A stretch of DNA of 64,000 nt from assembly GCF_001667015.1 (NCBI RefSeq), contig NZ_LZIS01000202.1, positions 1 through 64,000 on the forward strand, given 5' to 3'. This document shows positions 22,204 to 31,752 of this stretch, piece after piece. The notes beneath the pieces are model-generated. The model saw only the letters and a list, made by a program, of their open reading frames with translations. It made no database searches and was not told the origin of the DNA. A program made the translations under genes and the position numbers. This stretch comes from Mycobacterium sp. E3198. Lineage in GTDB: Bacteria; Actinomycetota; Actinomycetes; Mycobacteriales; Mycobacteriaceae. Positions within the stretch are counted from its first letter, which is position 1; each line of letters opens with the position of its first letter.

Positions 22204-23562
22204 CTAGAACGCCGCCGGGGGTAGTGCCTCAGATCGTCGGTTTCCCAGCTCCAGGAAGCGTTGGTAGCGGTCCGCGGTGGCGGCGGCCCACTCGGGCCGC
22301 GGCTCGACGATGCGCTCCACCCGGGCCCACCGGGCCGCGTCGGCGATCGCCGTTTCCAGGCCGGCCGCCATGCGAGCCAGGAAGGCCGCCCCCAGCGCGG
22401 CCCCCTCGGCCACCGCGGACACCTCCACCGGCCGCCCGGTGGCGTCGGCGATGGCCTGCATCCACGGCGCGACCCGGGTGCCGCCGCCCGCGGCCACGAT
22501 GCGCGCCACCGACGCCCCGCTCAGCTCGATCAGCTGCCGGACGACGAAGGCCGACGCCTCGTAGGCGGCCCGCCGCAGCGCGGCAGCGTCGTGGGTCAGG
22601 TCCAGGGCGTCGAGCACGGCCCGGCGGTCGGGGTCGTGAAACGGCGTGCGTTCCCCCCGGATGTAGGGCGACCAGACGGGCACCCGGCGCGGATCGGCGG
22701 CCGCCGGATCGCCTTGGGCGACAACGCGATCCACCCAGCCGAGGAACAGCCCGCCGGCGTTGCTGGCCCCGCCGATCTGGCTCTTGCCGGGGGCGGTGTG
22801 CGGGATGGTCCACAGGCCGGGCACCTGCCGTGCCTCGGGGATCGTGTTCCACACGATCAGGGTGGTGCCGCACAGCACCAGCACGTCGCCGTCGCGGTCG
22901 GCGCCGGCCACGATCTGTTCGCACAGCGCGTCGATGGCGCCGATGCCGAGCACGGCGCCGCTGCCGGGAAGCTGCCCGGCCGCGCTTCCGATCGTGGCCA
23001 CCCGGGGCATCTGCTCGACGGACGCGCCGCGCTCGGCGCACGCCTGCTCGTTCCATCCGGTCCCGTCGAACAACGGGAAGGCGGTGGCGGCGGTCGCGAC
23101 GTCCAGCACCGCCTCGCCCGCCAGGGCGTGGTTGGCCACGGCGGGCGCCGGCCAGTACCCGGCCGCGCCGGGCGCCGTGGCGGCCGTCCAGCGCAGGAAC
23201 TCGGCGGCCTCGCCCAGCGCCGGCAGCGGCTGCTCGTCCGACCCCGGCACGCGGCCGCGTCCGTCGCCGTACAGCAGCCCCGGCGTCAGCGGCGTGCCCG
23301 CGGCGTCGACGGCGGTCAGCGAGGGCACCATCGCCGCGACGGCCACCGCCCTCGCGTCCGCGCGGTCCAATTGCGCCAGCGCGGCCAGCGGCCCACGCCG
23401 CCAGGCCTCGGCGGCGTCGTGCTCGAGCCGATCCGGCGCCGGCACCCGCAACTGGTGCGGGATCCGCGCCCGCGCCGTCACCCGGCCGTCGGCGTCGGCG
23501 ACGACCGCCTTGACCGCGGTGCTGCCGATGTCGATGCCGATTGTGACGTCATCACGTGACAC
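22204..23562 (-). CDS. xylB: FGGY-family carbohydrate kinase (xylulokinase-like)
   Basis: 452 residues. The N-terminal actin-like ATPase motif TIGIDIGSTAVKAVVADADG, a central GIGAIDALCEQIVAG and the C-terminal IVAAGGGTRVAPWMQAIADA define an FGGY sugar kinase. It phosphorylates a sugar such as xylulose with ATP; the exact sugar is not determined. GTG at 23562 gives the conserved start SRDDVTIGIDIG; a GTG at 23571 is an alternative. It is divergent from serA2, only 30 bp away, matching M. tuberculosis Rv0729/Rv0728c. Confidence 0.9.
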   Translation of the reverse strand: MSRDDVTIGIDIGSTAVKAVVADADGRVTARARIPHQLRVPAPDRLEHDAAEAWRRGPLAALAQLDRADARAVAVAAMVPSLTAVDAAGTPLTPGLLYGDGRGRVPGSDEQPLPALGEAAEFLRWTAATAPGAAGYWPAPAVANHALAGEAVLDVATAATAFPLFDGTGWNEQACAERGASVEQMPRVATIGSAAGQLPGSGAVLGIGAIDALCEQIVAGADRDGDVLVLCGTTLIVWNTIPEARQVPGLWTIPHTAPGKSQIGGASNAGGLFLGWVDRVVAQGDPAAADPRRVPVWSPYIRGERTPFHDPDRRAVLDALDLTHDAAALRRAAYEASAFVVRQLIELSGASVARIVAAGGGTRVAPWMQAIADATGRPVEVSAVAEGAALGAAFLARMAAGLETAIADAARWARVERIVEPRPEWAAATADRYQRFLELGNRRSEALPPAAF

Positions 23563-23592
23563 GGGCGTCACCGTACGCCAGCATTGGGGTTC

Positions 23593-24573
23593 GTGACGTC
23601 CAGACCGCGCGCCTTGGTGACCGCCCCGCTGCGGGGGCCGGGCTTCGACAAGCTCCGGCGACTGGCCGACGTGCTCTACGACCCCTGGATCGACCAGACG
23701 CCGCTGCGGATCTACAGCGCCGAGCAACTGGCCGAGCGGATCGCCGCCGAGGCCGCCGATGTCGTTGTGGTGGAGAGCGACTCGGTGCGCGGCCCGGTGT
23801 TCGACCTGAATCTTCGCGCGATCGCGTCCACCCGGGGGGACCCGAACAACGTCGACATCGACGGGGCCACCGCCGCCGGCATCCCGGTGCTGAACACCCC
23901 CGGCCGCAACGCCGACGCGGTCGCCGAGATGGCGGTCGCGCTGCTGCTGGGGGTCACCCGCCACCTGCTGACCGCCGACGCGGATGTCCGCAGCGGCAAC
24001 ACGTTTCGCGACGGCAGCATCCCCTATCAGCGGTTCCGGGGCTGGGAGATCGCCGGGCGCACGGCCGGGCTGGTGGGCCTGGGCGCCGTCGGCCGCGCCA
24101 CCCGGTGGCGGCTGGCCGGGCTCGGCATGCGGGTGATCGCCCACGACCCGTACAACGACGAGGCGCACCACTGTCTCGACGAACTTTTGGCCGAGGCCGA
24201 CGTGGTGTCCCTGCACGCGCCGGTCACCGACGACACCGCCGGCATGATCGGCGCACGGGAGTTCGCAGCCATGCGCGACGGCGTGGTGTTCCTCAACACC
24301 GCCCGGGCGCAGCTGCACGACACCGACGCGCTGGTCGACGCGCTGCGCAGTGGCAAGGTCGCCGCCGCCGGGCTGGACCATTTCGTCGGCGAATGGCTGC
24401 CGACCGATCACCCGCTGGTGGCCATGCCCAACGTCGTACTGACGCCGCACATCGGGGGCGCCACGTGGAACACTGAGGCGCGGCAGGCGCAGCTGGTGGC
24501 CGACGACCTCGAAGCGCTGCTGGCCGGCGGGACGCCCACCCATATCGTCAACCCGGAGGTGCTGGGCTCATGA
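23593..24573 (+). CDS. serA2: D-isomer-specific 2-hydroxyacid dehydrogenase (SerA2)
   Basis: 326 residues. The NAD-binding motif GLVGLGAVGRATRWRLAG and the catalytic His in TPHIGGATWNTEA are present. The Arg region reads LNTARAQLHDTDAL instead of the usual RGGLVDE, so substrate binding differs from classical phosphoglycerate dehydrogenase. It probably oxidises a 2-hydroxyacid from sugar breakdown. GTG at 23593 matches the family length; an upstream TTG (23584) is less likely. It is coupled to fucA by an ATGA overlap. Confidence 0.88.
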   Translation: MTSRPRALVTAPLRGPGFDKLRRLADVLYDPWIDQTPLRIYSAEQLAERIAAEAADVVVVESDSVRGPVFDLNLRAIASTRGDPNNVDIDGATAAGIPVLNTPGRNADAVAEMAVALLLGVTRHLLTADADVRSGNTFRDGSIPYQRFRGWEIAGRTAGLVGLGAVGRATRWRLAGLGMRVIAHDPYNDEAHHCLDELLAEADVVSLHAPVTDDTAGMIGAREFAAMRDGVVFLNTARAQLHDTDALVDALRSGKVAAAGLDHFVGEWLPTDHPLVAMPNVVLTPHIGGATWNTEARQAQLVADDLEALLAGGTPTHIVNPEVLGS

Positions 24574-25223
24574 AGTTTGTCGACAACGCCGAGAACGCAG
24601 TGCTGGACGCCGCCAAGGACATGCTGCGTCGGGGCCTGGTCGAGGGAACCGCCGGCAACATCTCGGCGCGGCGGCCCGACGGCAACATCGTCATCACGCC
24701 GTCGTCGGTCGACTACCGCGACATGCAGCTCGACGACCTGGTGCTGATCGACCCGGAGGGTGCCGTGCTGCACGCTGCCGAGGGCCGCTCGCCGTCGTCG
24801 GAGGCGAAGCTGCACCTGGCGTGCTACCAGGCGTTCGACGACGTCGGCAGCGTCATCCACAGCCATCCGGTGTGGGCGACCATGTTCGCCATTGCGCACC
24901 AGCCGATTCCGGCCTGCATCGACGAGTTCGCGGTCTACTGCGGCGGGGAGGTCCGCTGCACGGACTACGCCGCGTCCGGCACGCCCGAGGTCGGCACCAA
25001 CGCGGTCAAGGCGCTCGAGGGCCGGGGGGCCGCCCTGATCGCCAACCACGGCCTGGTCGCGGTGGGGCCGCGGCCCGACAAGGTGCTGCACATCACCGCG
25101 CTGGTCGAGCGGACCGCCCAAATAGTCTGGGGTGCAAGGGCGCTCGGCGGACCGGTGCCCATTCCCGAGGACGTGAACCGCAACTTCGCCGGCGTCTACA
25201 CCTATCTGCGCGCCAACACCTGA
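24570..25223 (+). CDS. fucA: Class II aldolase/adducin-family sugar-phosphate aldolase (fuculose-phosphate aldolase-like)
   Basis: 217 residues with the class II aldolase fold. GTAGNISARRPDGNIVITPSS binds the substrate phosphate, Glu in SSEAKLHLACYQAF is the catalytic acid, and zinc His residues lie in VIHSHPVWATMFA and ANHGLVAVG. It should cleave a sugar 1-phosphate to DHAP and an aldehyde. It sits in a serA2-fucA-hydrolase-reductase run with overlapping ends (TGATG with the next gene), next to a sugar kinase, so the set looks like a sugar or sugar-acid catabolic module. Confidence 0.9.
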   Translation: MKFVDNAENAVLDAAKDMLRRGLVEGTAGNISARRPDGNIVITPSSVDYRDMQLDDLVLIDPEGAVLHAAEGRSPSSEAKLHLACYQAFDDVGSVIHSHPVWATMFAIAHQPIPACIDEFAVYCGGEVRCTDYAASGTPEVGTNAVKALEGRGAALIANHGLVAVGPRPDKVLHITALVERTAQIVWGARALGGPVPIPEDVNRNFAGVYTYLRANT

Positions 25224-26116
25224 TGCGCCGGGTCCGGTTCGGCCACGCGAGCGTCGCGCGGGTGCTGGAACTTCGGTTCGACCTGCCGACCCGCACCTTC
25301 GCAGGCACGCCGCCCTCGGGGTGGCGGGACAACGCCGACCTGCTGGTGCCGGACTTCTTCGACCCCGACACCGATCAGTGGCACATCGCGATCCAGAGCT
25401 GGGTCATCGAGGTCGACGGGCTGACCGTCGTCGTGGACACCGGCGTCGGCAACGACCGCGACCGCCCACACATGCCACCGCTGGACCACCTGGACACCGG
25501 GTTTCTGGCGGCGCTGGGGTCGGCGGGCATCGACCGCAACGCGGTGGACGTGGTGGTCAACACCCACATCCACTCCGACCACGTCGGGTGGAACACCATG
25601 GCGGACAAGGACTCCCGGGGCACCTGGGTGCCGACCTTTCCCAACGCCCGGTACCTGGTTCCGGCCGCCGACTACCGCCACTTCGCCCCGGACGGGCCCG
25701 CCGGCCAGCAGCCCGGCGACCGGATCGTGTTCGCCGACAGCGTGCTGCCCATCGCGGAGGCCGGGCAGCTCGTCGAATGGACCGACGACTTTCAGATCAG
25801 CCCGTCGCTGCGGCTGCGGCCCGCCCCCGGGCACACGCCGGGGTCCTCGGTGCTGTGGCTGGACGCCGGCCGGCCGGCCGTCTTCGTCGGCGATCTCACC
25901 CACAGCCCGCTGCAACTGCGCCGGCCCGCCGACGCCTGCGCGTTCGACGTGGACGCCTCCGCCGCCGCGGCGACCCGCAGCCGGATCTTCACCGAGGCCG
26001 CCCGGGCCAAGGCCGCCGTGATACCCGCGCACTACCCGGGCCACGGTGGCGCGACGATCCGTGCCGTCGACGACCAATTCGAGGTCGACGAGTGGCTGGA
26101 CATCGATACGGTGTGA
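25223..26116 (+). CDS. Metallo-beta-lactamase-fold hydrolase
   Basis: 297 residues. The metal-binding motif VNTHIHSDHVGW (HxHxDH), a later PAPGHTPGSS His, Asp in FVGDLTHSPL and a C-terminal His (IPAHYPGHGG) are all present, so the dinuclear zinc site is complete. Members hydrolyse lactones, thioesters or phosphoesters. Start overlaps the fucA stop. A lactonase role in sugar-acid metabolism would suit the operon, but the substrate is not shown by the sequence. Confidence 0.87.
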   Translation: MRRVRFGHASVARVLELRFDLPTRTFAGTPPSGWRDNADLLVPDFFDPDTDQWHIAIQSWVIEVDGLTVVVDTGVGNDRDRPHMPPLDHLDTGFLAALGSAGIDRNAVDVVVNTHIHSDHVGWNTMADKDSRGTWVPTFPNARYLVPAADYRHFAPDGPAGQQPGDRIVFADSVLPIAEAGQLVEWTDDFQISPSLRLRPAPGHTPGSSVLWLDAGRPAVFVGDLTHSPLQLRRPADACAFDVDASAAAATRSRIFTEAARAKAAVIPAHYPGHGGATIRAVDDQFEVDEWLDIDTV

Positions 26117-26118
26117 GC

Positions 26119-27153
26119 ATGACGTACCGGGTGGTCCAGTGGTCGACCGGCAACATCGGCACGCGGGCGCTCGGCGCCCTGCTGGAGCGCGACGACTTCG
26201 ACGTGGTCGGCGTCCACGCCTTCGGCGCGGACAAGGTGGGCCGCGACGCAGGCGAGCTGGCGGGCCAGGCCCCGGTCGGCGTTGCCGCGACCGGCGATGC
26301 CGACGCGCTGATCGCGTTGCGACCCGATTGCGTGTGCTACATGCCCCGCGCCATCGACTACGACCTGGTGCTCGAGCTGCTGCGCGCCGGCATCAACGTC
26401 GTCACCACGGGAGATTTCGTGACCGGCAGCCACCACCCGGCCGAACTCCCGGCGCTGCAGCAGGCGGCCCGGCAGGGCGGTGCGACCTTCCTGGGCACGG
26501 GGTTCGAGCCGGGCTTCATCAACGTCGTCGCCGGCTTCCTGACCGGCGCCTGCCGAAAGGTCCGCAGCGTCAAGCTCGTCGAAACGCTGGACTGCACCAC
26601 CTATCCCGTCGCGGACGTGTGGAAGGTGCTCGGGTTCGGGAAGCCACCCCGGGAGCGGGTGACGCACCTCGATCCGGCGACGCAACGCTACGGCCTCGGC
26701 TACTTCGAGACGCTGGACATGATCGCCACCATGCTGGGTACCGAGCTCGACTCCAAGGAGGCATTCGTCGAGCCCGCGGTGCTGACCCGGGATCTGAACC
26801 TGGGCTGGGTGGACTACGCCGCCGGCACCGCCGGGGGCCAGCGCCGCACCTATCGCGGTTATCGCGACGGCCGCCCGGTGGTCGAGCTGGCCATCTGCTG
26901 GACCATGAGCGACGACGCGCTCGACCCGAAGTGGACCGACCCCAAAGGTTTCAGCGTGGTGATCGAGGGCGCACCACGCGTCGACGCGACGATCCGGTTC
27001 GGCAACCCCGGCGAGGACGTGATGACCGTGTTGATGGACAGCACGGCCATCGCGGCGGTCAACGCCATCCCGTTCCTGTGCGAGGCACCGCCGGGCGTCA
27101 TCACCCCGATCGACCTGCCTGTCACCGGATCCAAAGGGGCACTAGCGGTTTGA
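26119..27153 (+). CDS. NAD(P)-dependent reductase, dihydrodipicolinate reductase/diaminopentanoate dehydrogenase-like
   Basis: 344 residues. N-terminal Rossmann motif VVQWSTGNIGTRALGALLE and a mid-domain GTGFEPGFINVVAGFLTGAC resemble the mycobacterial DapB-like/2,4-diaminopentanoate dehydrogenase family. In many genomes these are of unknown substrate and often lie near lipid or steroid genes. ATG at 26119 was preferred to an in-frame GTG at 26113. It ends 12 bp inside the convergent AraC gene. Confidence 0.82.
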   Translation: MTYRVVQWSTGNIGTRALGALLERDDFDVVGVHAFGADKVGRDAGELAGQAPVGVAATGDADALIALRPDCVCYMPRAIDYDLVLELLRAGINVVTTGDFVTGSHHPAELPALQQAARQGGATFLGTGFEPGFINVVAGFLTGACRKVRSVKLVETLDCTTYPVADVWKVLGFGKPPRERVTHLDPATQRYGLGYFETLDMIATMLGTELDSKEAFVEPAVLTRDLNLGWVDYAAGTAGGQRRTYRGYRDGRPVVELAICWTMSDDALDPKWTDPKGFSVVIEGAPRVDATIRFGNPGEDVMTVLMDSTAIAAVNAIPFLCEAPPGVITPIDLPVTGSKGALAV

Positions 27154-27996
27154 GCCGCGCCAAGCGCGGGGCGAGGTGCCGTGCGTGCGGCCGAAGAGCC
27201 GGCTGAAATAGCCCGGGTCGCCGATCCCGACCCGCCCCGCAACCTCCGCGACCGGAAGATCCGTTTCGGCCAGCAGAGTCCGGGCCTCGGCCATGCGGCG
27301 TTCGATGATCCACTCCTGCACGGTGCGCCCGGTGCGGCGGCGCACCACGGTGGTCAGGTGTCCCGGCGTGAGGCCGAGTTCGCCGGCCACGTCGCGCAGC
27401 GACAACGGCTCGGCGTGCCGGCGGTCGATCACCTCGAAGACCTCGGCCAGCAGTGGTTCGCCGCTGCGGCGCAGGTCGCCGACCACGTCGACGGCCAGGC
27501 GCGCGAGGTCGATCAGCAGCAACGTGAGATGGGCCAGCGCGGCCTGCTGGTAACCGTCTTGGCGCCCGGTCAACTCGGTGTCGATCGACGCGATCGCGCC
27601 CTCCCACGCCGACCGCCGATCCCCGGGCACGTCCAGCCGCAGCAGCCCGCCGGAGCGCTCGTGCAAAAACGGGAACAGCAGCGGATGCGCGCGCCACGCC
27701 GGCCACGGCGACCGCCCGTCCTCGCCCAGCGCCGCGGGATCGAAGAAGACCCCCGCCCCGCCGGCGATGTGGCTCACCGCGGCGGGGTCGATCACCTCGC
27801 CCGCCGCCACCACGTACACCTGCCCGGCGGCCGGGATGTACCACAACGCGGGGAAGTCGTGGATGTGGCGACCATGCGCGAGGACGTCGTCGCGTCCGGC
27901 CCACACCACGGACACCGGTGGGGTGTCCCGATCGCTCCGGTACTGATAGACGGGCACGCCGCCGCGATGGCTGATCAACCGGGTTGCCACGTCCAT
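27142..27996 (-). CDS. AraC-family transcriptional regulator
   Basis: 284 residues. The N-terminal cupin-like sensor (HIHDFPALWYIPAAGQVYVV) and the C-terminal double helix-turn-helix (LSLRDVAGELGLTPGHLTTV, then VAEVAGRVGIGDPGYFSRLF and GTSPRAWRG) are clear. It faces away from a methyltransferase 65 bp upstream and overlaps the convergent reductase at its end. Either neighbour could be its target; the ligand is unknown. Confidence 0.9.
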   Translation of the reverse strand: MDVATRLISHRGGVPVYQYRSDRDTPPVSVVWAGRDDVLAHGRHIHDFPALWYIPAAGQVYVVAAGEVIDPAAVSHIAGGAGVFFDPAALGEDGRSPWPAWRAHPLLFPFLHERSGGLLRLDVPGDRRSAWEGAIASIDTELTGRQDGYQQAALAHLTLLLIDLARLAVDVVGDLRRSGEPLLAEVFEVIDRRHAEPLSLRDVAGELGLTPGHLTTVVRRRTGRTVQEWIIERRMAEARTLLAETDLPVAEVAGRVGIGDPGYFSRLFGRTHGTSPRAWRGSNR

Positions 27997-28061
27997 GGCA
28001 CCAAAGATAGTCCTACTTTTACCGACGATCACCTAATTATTCGCCGCGCCAGCGGCTCATC
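27997..28061. promoter_or_regulatory. Divergent AraC/methyltransferase spacer
   Basis: 65 bp, relatively AT-rich (GATAGTCCTACTTTTACC around 28004-28022, and CACCTAATTATTCG). It should hold overlapping promoters for the regulator and the methyltransferase, a usual place for AraC autoregulation. No consensus box can be assigned with confidence. Confidence 0.35.
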
Positions 28062-28709
28062 ATGGGAAGCGTGACAAAACATCATCCACATGACTACCTG
28101 CCCGCCGCCGGCCATGACGCGCTGCTGCCCTGCTACGACCTGTTCGCCCGGCTGCTGGGAATGCCCAAGGTCTATGCCACTCTGATCACGCAGGCCGAGA
28201 TCGCCGACGGCCAGCGCATCCTGGAAATCGGCTGCGGCACCGGCAATCTCACCACCCGAGCCAAGCGCGCCCACCCCGGCGCCGAGGTCACGGGATGCGA
28301 CCCGGACCCGCGGGCACTCGACCGGGCGCGGCGCAAGGCGAGCGACATCCGTTTCGAGCGCGGCTACGCCGAGCGGTTGCCCTACGCCGACGGCGAATTC
28401 GACCGGGTGCTGTCGTCGATGATGCTGCACCACGTCCACGGCGACGCGAAAACCGATGCGGCGGCGGAGATCTTCCGGGTCCTGCGTCCCGGCGGACGGC
28501 TACACCTGGTCGACATCGGCGGCGATGCGGCCGCCGACCACGGCCCGATGGCGCGGCTGATCAGGCGCAACCCCCACGCCGCCGGCAACCTCGGCGACGC
28601 GATCCCTCGACTGCTGACCGCGGCGGGATTCGACTGCGCCCAGGTCGCGTCGACGCGACACCGCATTGTCGGGCAATTGAACTACTTTCGCGCCACGCGC
28701 CCCGCCTAG
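28062..28709 (+). CDS. Class I SAM-dependent methyltransferase
   Basis: 215 residues. Motif I ILEIGCGTGNLTTRAKRAHP, motif II around CDPDPRALDRAR, YAERLPYADGEFDRVLSSMM and VLRPGGRLHLVDIGG define a Methyltransf_11/25-type enzyme. The substrate is unknown. It is divergent from the AraC gene and its end overlaps the alcohol dehydrogenase end by 4 bp on the opposite strand. Confidence 0.88.
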   Translation: MGSVTKHHPHDYLPAAGHDALLPCYDLFARLLGMPKVYATLITQAEIADGQRILEIGCGTGNLTTRAKRAHPGAEVTGCDPDPRALDRARRKASDIRFERGYAERLPYADGEFDRVLSSMMLHHVHGDAKTDAAAEIFRVLRPGGRLHLVDIGGDAAADHGPMARLIRRNPHAAGNLGDAIPRLLTAAGFDCAQVASTRHRIVGQLNYFRATRPA

Positions 28710-29938
28710 CGCTGGTCGATCGCCACCTTGACCGCGCCGCTGTCGGCCTGGTTGGCGATCGCCAGAAACGCGTCGCGCCACCGCTCGAGCGCGAAGGTAT
28801 GGGTCAGCATCGGGCGCAGGTCCACCCGACCGGCGGCCGCCAGGTCCAGGTAGTGGGCGATGGCGTGCCGGCGCCGGCCCTCGACCTCCTCGACACCGAA
28901 GGCGTTCGACCCCACGAGGGCGATCTCCTTGAAATACAACGGACTCCACTCCCAGCGGCCGGGCGCGTGCACGCCGGCCTTCACCAGCGTCCCGCGGGCG
29001 CGCAGTACCCGCACCCCGACCTCGAAGGTCTCCGGCTTGCCGACGGTGTCGTAGACGACGTCGACCGCGCCGGGGTACGCCATCGGCAGGCCGAGCAGCG
29101 GGTGGCGCAGCCGGCCGCCGCCCCACGCGACCAGTTCCTCGATGATCCCCAGGCGGGGTTCGTGCTCCAGCACCAATTCGGCCCCGAACCGGCGGGCCAG
29201 CTCCTGCTGGGCCGCGAACCGCGCGACCACCGCGACGGCCACCCCGGGGTACAGCGCCCGCAGGATCGCGACCGCGCACAGCCCCAGCGAGCCGGCCCCG
29301 TAGACCAGCGCCCGGCCCGAGCGCGGCGGCGGGTGCCGGGTGATCGCGTGCAGGGACACCGAAAACGGGTCGGCGAACACCGCCAGCTCGTCGGGCACCG
29401 AATCCGGCACCGCGAAGAGCATGCTGTCGTGGGCCGGCATCAGTTCGGCGTAGCCGCCGGTCACGTCGGCCGACACCCCGGTGTGGATGCCAGGCTTGAT
29501 GTCGCCGTCGGTGAAACTCCAGCACAGGCTGTAGTCGCCGCTTTCGCAGGCCGGACAGGCCGGAGAGATGCCGCGCGGCCCGCAGGACAGCCACGGGTTG
29601 AGCACCACCCGCTGGCCGATCTGCAGGCCCCTGGCCTTCGGCCCCAGCGCGACCACATCGGCGACCACCTCGTGCCCCATGACTTGGGGAAACGAGCAGA
29701 AGGCGGACATGGCGTTGTCGGCGTCGGCCTCGCCGAAATCCATCAGGATCTGCTTGGAGTCCGAACCGCAAATCCCGGTCAGCCGCGGCCGGGTGATCAC
29801 CCAATCCTCGTGCGGCAGTGCCGGATCCGGCACCTCCCGCATGGCCGTCGGGGTGCGGGCCAGGTTCTGGGTCAGCGCGTTGGCGTCAACGGGAACCTCG
29901 AACGGCTCCGGCGGCACGCCGTAGACGAGCGCCCTCAT
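28706..29938 (-). CDS. Zinc-dependent alcohol dehydrogenase (MDR family)
   Basis: 410 residues. Catalytic zinc ligands Cys (GICGSDSKQI) and His-Glu (VMGHEVVADV), and a structural-zinc-like Cys loop (CGPRGISPACPACESGDYSL, then C) are present, with the Rossmann motif VYGAGSLGLCAVAIL. A long N-terminal segment before the catalytic Cys is typical of some actinobacterial members. Its ATG overlaps the SDR stop (ATGA), so alcohol dehydrogenase and SDR act as a pair, perhaps sequential oxidation steps. Substrate unknown. Confidence 0.88.
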   Translation of the reverse strand: MRALVYGVPPEPFEVPVDANALTQNLARTPTAMREVPDPALPHEDWVITRPRLTGICGSDSKQILMDFGEADADNAMSAFCSFPQVMGHEVVADVVALGPKARGLQIGQRVVLNPWLSCGPRGISPACPACESGDYSLCWSFTDGDIKPGIHTGVSADVTGGYAELMPAHDSMLFAVPDSVPDELAVFADPFSVSLHAITRHPPPRSGRALVYGAGSLGLCAVAILRALYPGVAVAVVARFAAQQELARRFGAELVLEHEPRLGIIEELVAWGGGRLRHPLLGLPMAYPGAVDVVYDTVGKPETFEVGVRVLRARGTLVKAGVHAPGRWEWSPLYFKEIALVGSNAFGVEEVEGRRRHAIAHYLDLAAAGRVDLRPMLTHTFALERWRDAFLAIANQADSGAVKVAIDQR

Positions 29939-30711
29939 CGCGGCGCCATGCCCGCCGAGCCCGCGATGAACGCATCGATGTCGGCGTTCTTGGCGTCGAC
30001 GACCGCTTTCATGTCGGGCACGTAGTGCTCGAACGTGGCGGTGCCCAACGCCTCGATGACCCCTTGCGCCACCTCGTCGGCCGGCACCTTGGGGCCCCGG
30101 TAGAGGGGCTCCTCGCTGCCCGGGTGGTCCCAGATCTCGGTGTCGACGGGCCCCGGTTCGATCAGCTTCACCGCGACCCCGCTGCCGTGCAGGTCCACGG
30201 CCATCGCCTCGCTCCAGCCGCACAGGGCGAACTTGCTTGCGCAGTAGGCGGTTTCGTGGATGATTCCGAGCCGGCCGCCGACGCTCGACACGTTGACGAT
30301 CAGGCCGGACCCGCGCGCCAGCATCCGCGGCAGCAGGGCCAGCGTCAGCCGCATCGGCGCGAAGAAGTTGACCCGCATGACGTCCTCGACCTCGTCGGGC
30401 GCCAGGGCGGTGACCGGGCGCCGTTTCGGCATCGCGGCGTTGTTGACCAGCACGTCGACGCCGCCGAGCGCCCCCCATGCCCGCGCCGCCAGCTCCGGCA
30501 GCGCCGCGGTGTCCGCCAGGTCGGCCACCCACATCGCCGATTCCGGGGAGGCCCGCCGACAGTCGGCCAGCACCTCGGCCAGGCGGTCCCGCCGCCGGGC
30601 GACCAGCCCTACCACCGCTCCCCGCGCCGCCAGCTGCCGGGCCAGAGCCGCCCCCAGGCCCGACGAGGCGCCGGTGATGAGGACCCGCCTGCCGGCCGCA
30701 CCGTACGTCAT
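29935..30711 (-). CDS. Short-chain dehydrogenase/reductase
   Basis: 258 residues, classical SDR. The cofactor motif VLITGASSGLGAALARQLA, NNAAMP (structural), catalytic Ser in NVSSVGGR and the YxxxK motif in AYCASKFAL are intact. Arg residues after strand 2 (LVARRRDRLAEV) suggest NADPH. It is the first gene of a two-gene unit with the downstream zinc alcohol dehydrogenase. Confidence 0.9.
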   Translation of the reverse strand: MTYGAAGRRVLITGASSGLGAALARQLAARGAVVGLVARRRDRLAEVLADCRRASPESAMWVADLADTAALPELAARAWGALGGVDVLVNNAAMPKRRPVTALAPDEVEDVMRVNFFAPMRLTLALLPRMLARGSGLIVNVSSVGGRLGIIHETAYCASKFALCGWSEAMAVDLHGSGVAVKLIEPGPVDTEIWDHPGSEEPLYRGPKVPADEVAQGVIEALGTATFEHYVPDMKAVVDAKNADIDAFIAGSAGMAPR

Positions 30712-30807
30712 CCGTCAAGGTTGCCGCTAAACGCGGGAAGGGTACAGTGGGGAAAGCTTGTTATATCGGCTAAATATTAGATTAACTAGATCCGAACAGG
30801 GGCGATC
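30712..30807. promoter_or_regulatory. AT-rich divergent spacer before the methyltransferase trio
   Basis: 96 bp between the SDR (minus) and the first methyltransferase (plus). A markedly AT-rich core (TTATATCGGCTAAATATTAG and on to about 30790) stands out from the GC-rich surroundings and ends 25 bp before the ATG, which has GGGGCGATC just upstream. It very likely holds the promoter of the trio. Confidence 0.45.
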
Positions 30808-31752
30808 ATGACTTCCACCAGGTATGAGGGCGACACCTGGGACCTGGCCTCCAGCGTCGGGGTGACCGCGACCATGGTGGCCGCCGCCCGCGCCGTGGCC
30901 ACCCGCGCCGACCGTCCGCTGATCGACGACCCGTTCGCCGAGCCGCTGGTGCGGGCCGTCGGCGTGGACCTGCTCACCCGGCTGGCGACGGGCGAGATCA
31001 ATCCCGACGACCTGAACGACGTGCACGACGGCGCTGACGGGTCCACCGGGGCGATGTCGCGCATGGCCGACAACATGGCGGTGCGCACCAAGTTCTTCGA
31101 CGAGTTCTTCCTGGATGCGACGCGGGCCGGCGTCAAGCAGGTGGTCATCCTGGCCTCGGGGCTGGATTCCCGCGCGTACCGGTTGGCCTGGCCCGCCGCG
31201 ACGGTGGTCTACGAGGTCGACCAGCCGCAGGTGATCGAGTTCAAGTCCCGCACGCTGGCCGAGCTCGGTGCCTCCCCGACCGCCTATCGGCGGGTGGTGG
31301 CCGTCGACCTGCGTGACGACTGGCCCGCCGCCCTGCGCGCCGCCGGCTTCGACCCGACCCGGCCGACGGCGTGGAGCGCCGAGGGCCTGCTCGGCTATCT
31401 GCCGCCGGAGGCGCAGGATCGCCTGCTGGACACCATCACCGAGCTCAGCGCGCCGGGCAGCCGGCTGGCCACCGAGAGCGCGCCCAACCCCCAGCCCGGG
31501 GACGAAGAGAAGCTGAAGGAGCGCATGCAAGCCATCTCCGAACGGTGGCGGGCGCACGGTTTCGAGCTGGACATGGCGGGGCTCGTCTACTTCGGGGAGC
31601 GCAACGAGGCGGCCTCCTACCTGCGCGAGCGCGGTTGGGCGCTCGAGGGCATCAGCATCCGGGACCTGTTCGCGGCCAACGGCCTTGCACCCCTGGAGGG
31701 CGACGACACGCGCATGGGCGACGTGCTCTATGTGAGCGGCACGCATGAGTAG
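30808..31752 (+). CDS. SAM-dependent methyltransferase, TIGR00027 family (first of tandem trio)
   Basis: 314 residues. [51 protein letters not shown] and [20 protein letters not shown] define the family. It overlaps the next paralogue's start by 8 bp. Substrate unknown. It is most similar by eye to the third copy in the N-terminus. Confidence 0.9.
   Translation: MTSTRYEGDTWDLASSVGVTATMVAAARAVATRADRPLIDDPFAEPLVRAVGVDLLTRLATGEINPDDLNDVHDGADGSTGAMSRMADNMAVRTKFFDEFFLDATRAGVKQVVILASGLDSRAYRLAWPAATVVYEVDQPQVIEFKSRTLAELGASPTAYRRVVAVDLRDDWPAALRAAGFDPTRPTAWSAEGLLGYLPPEAQDRLLDTITELSAPGSRLATESAPNPQPGDEEKLKERMQAISERWRAHGFELDMAGLVYFGERNEAASYLRERGWALEGISIRDLFAANGLAPLEGDDTRMGDVLYVSGTHE

Noticed and set aside
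23563..24543. Minus-strand N-terminal extension of xylB
   Set aside because: Antisense to serA2, which is complete; xylB has a good start at 23562.
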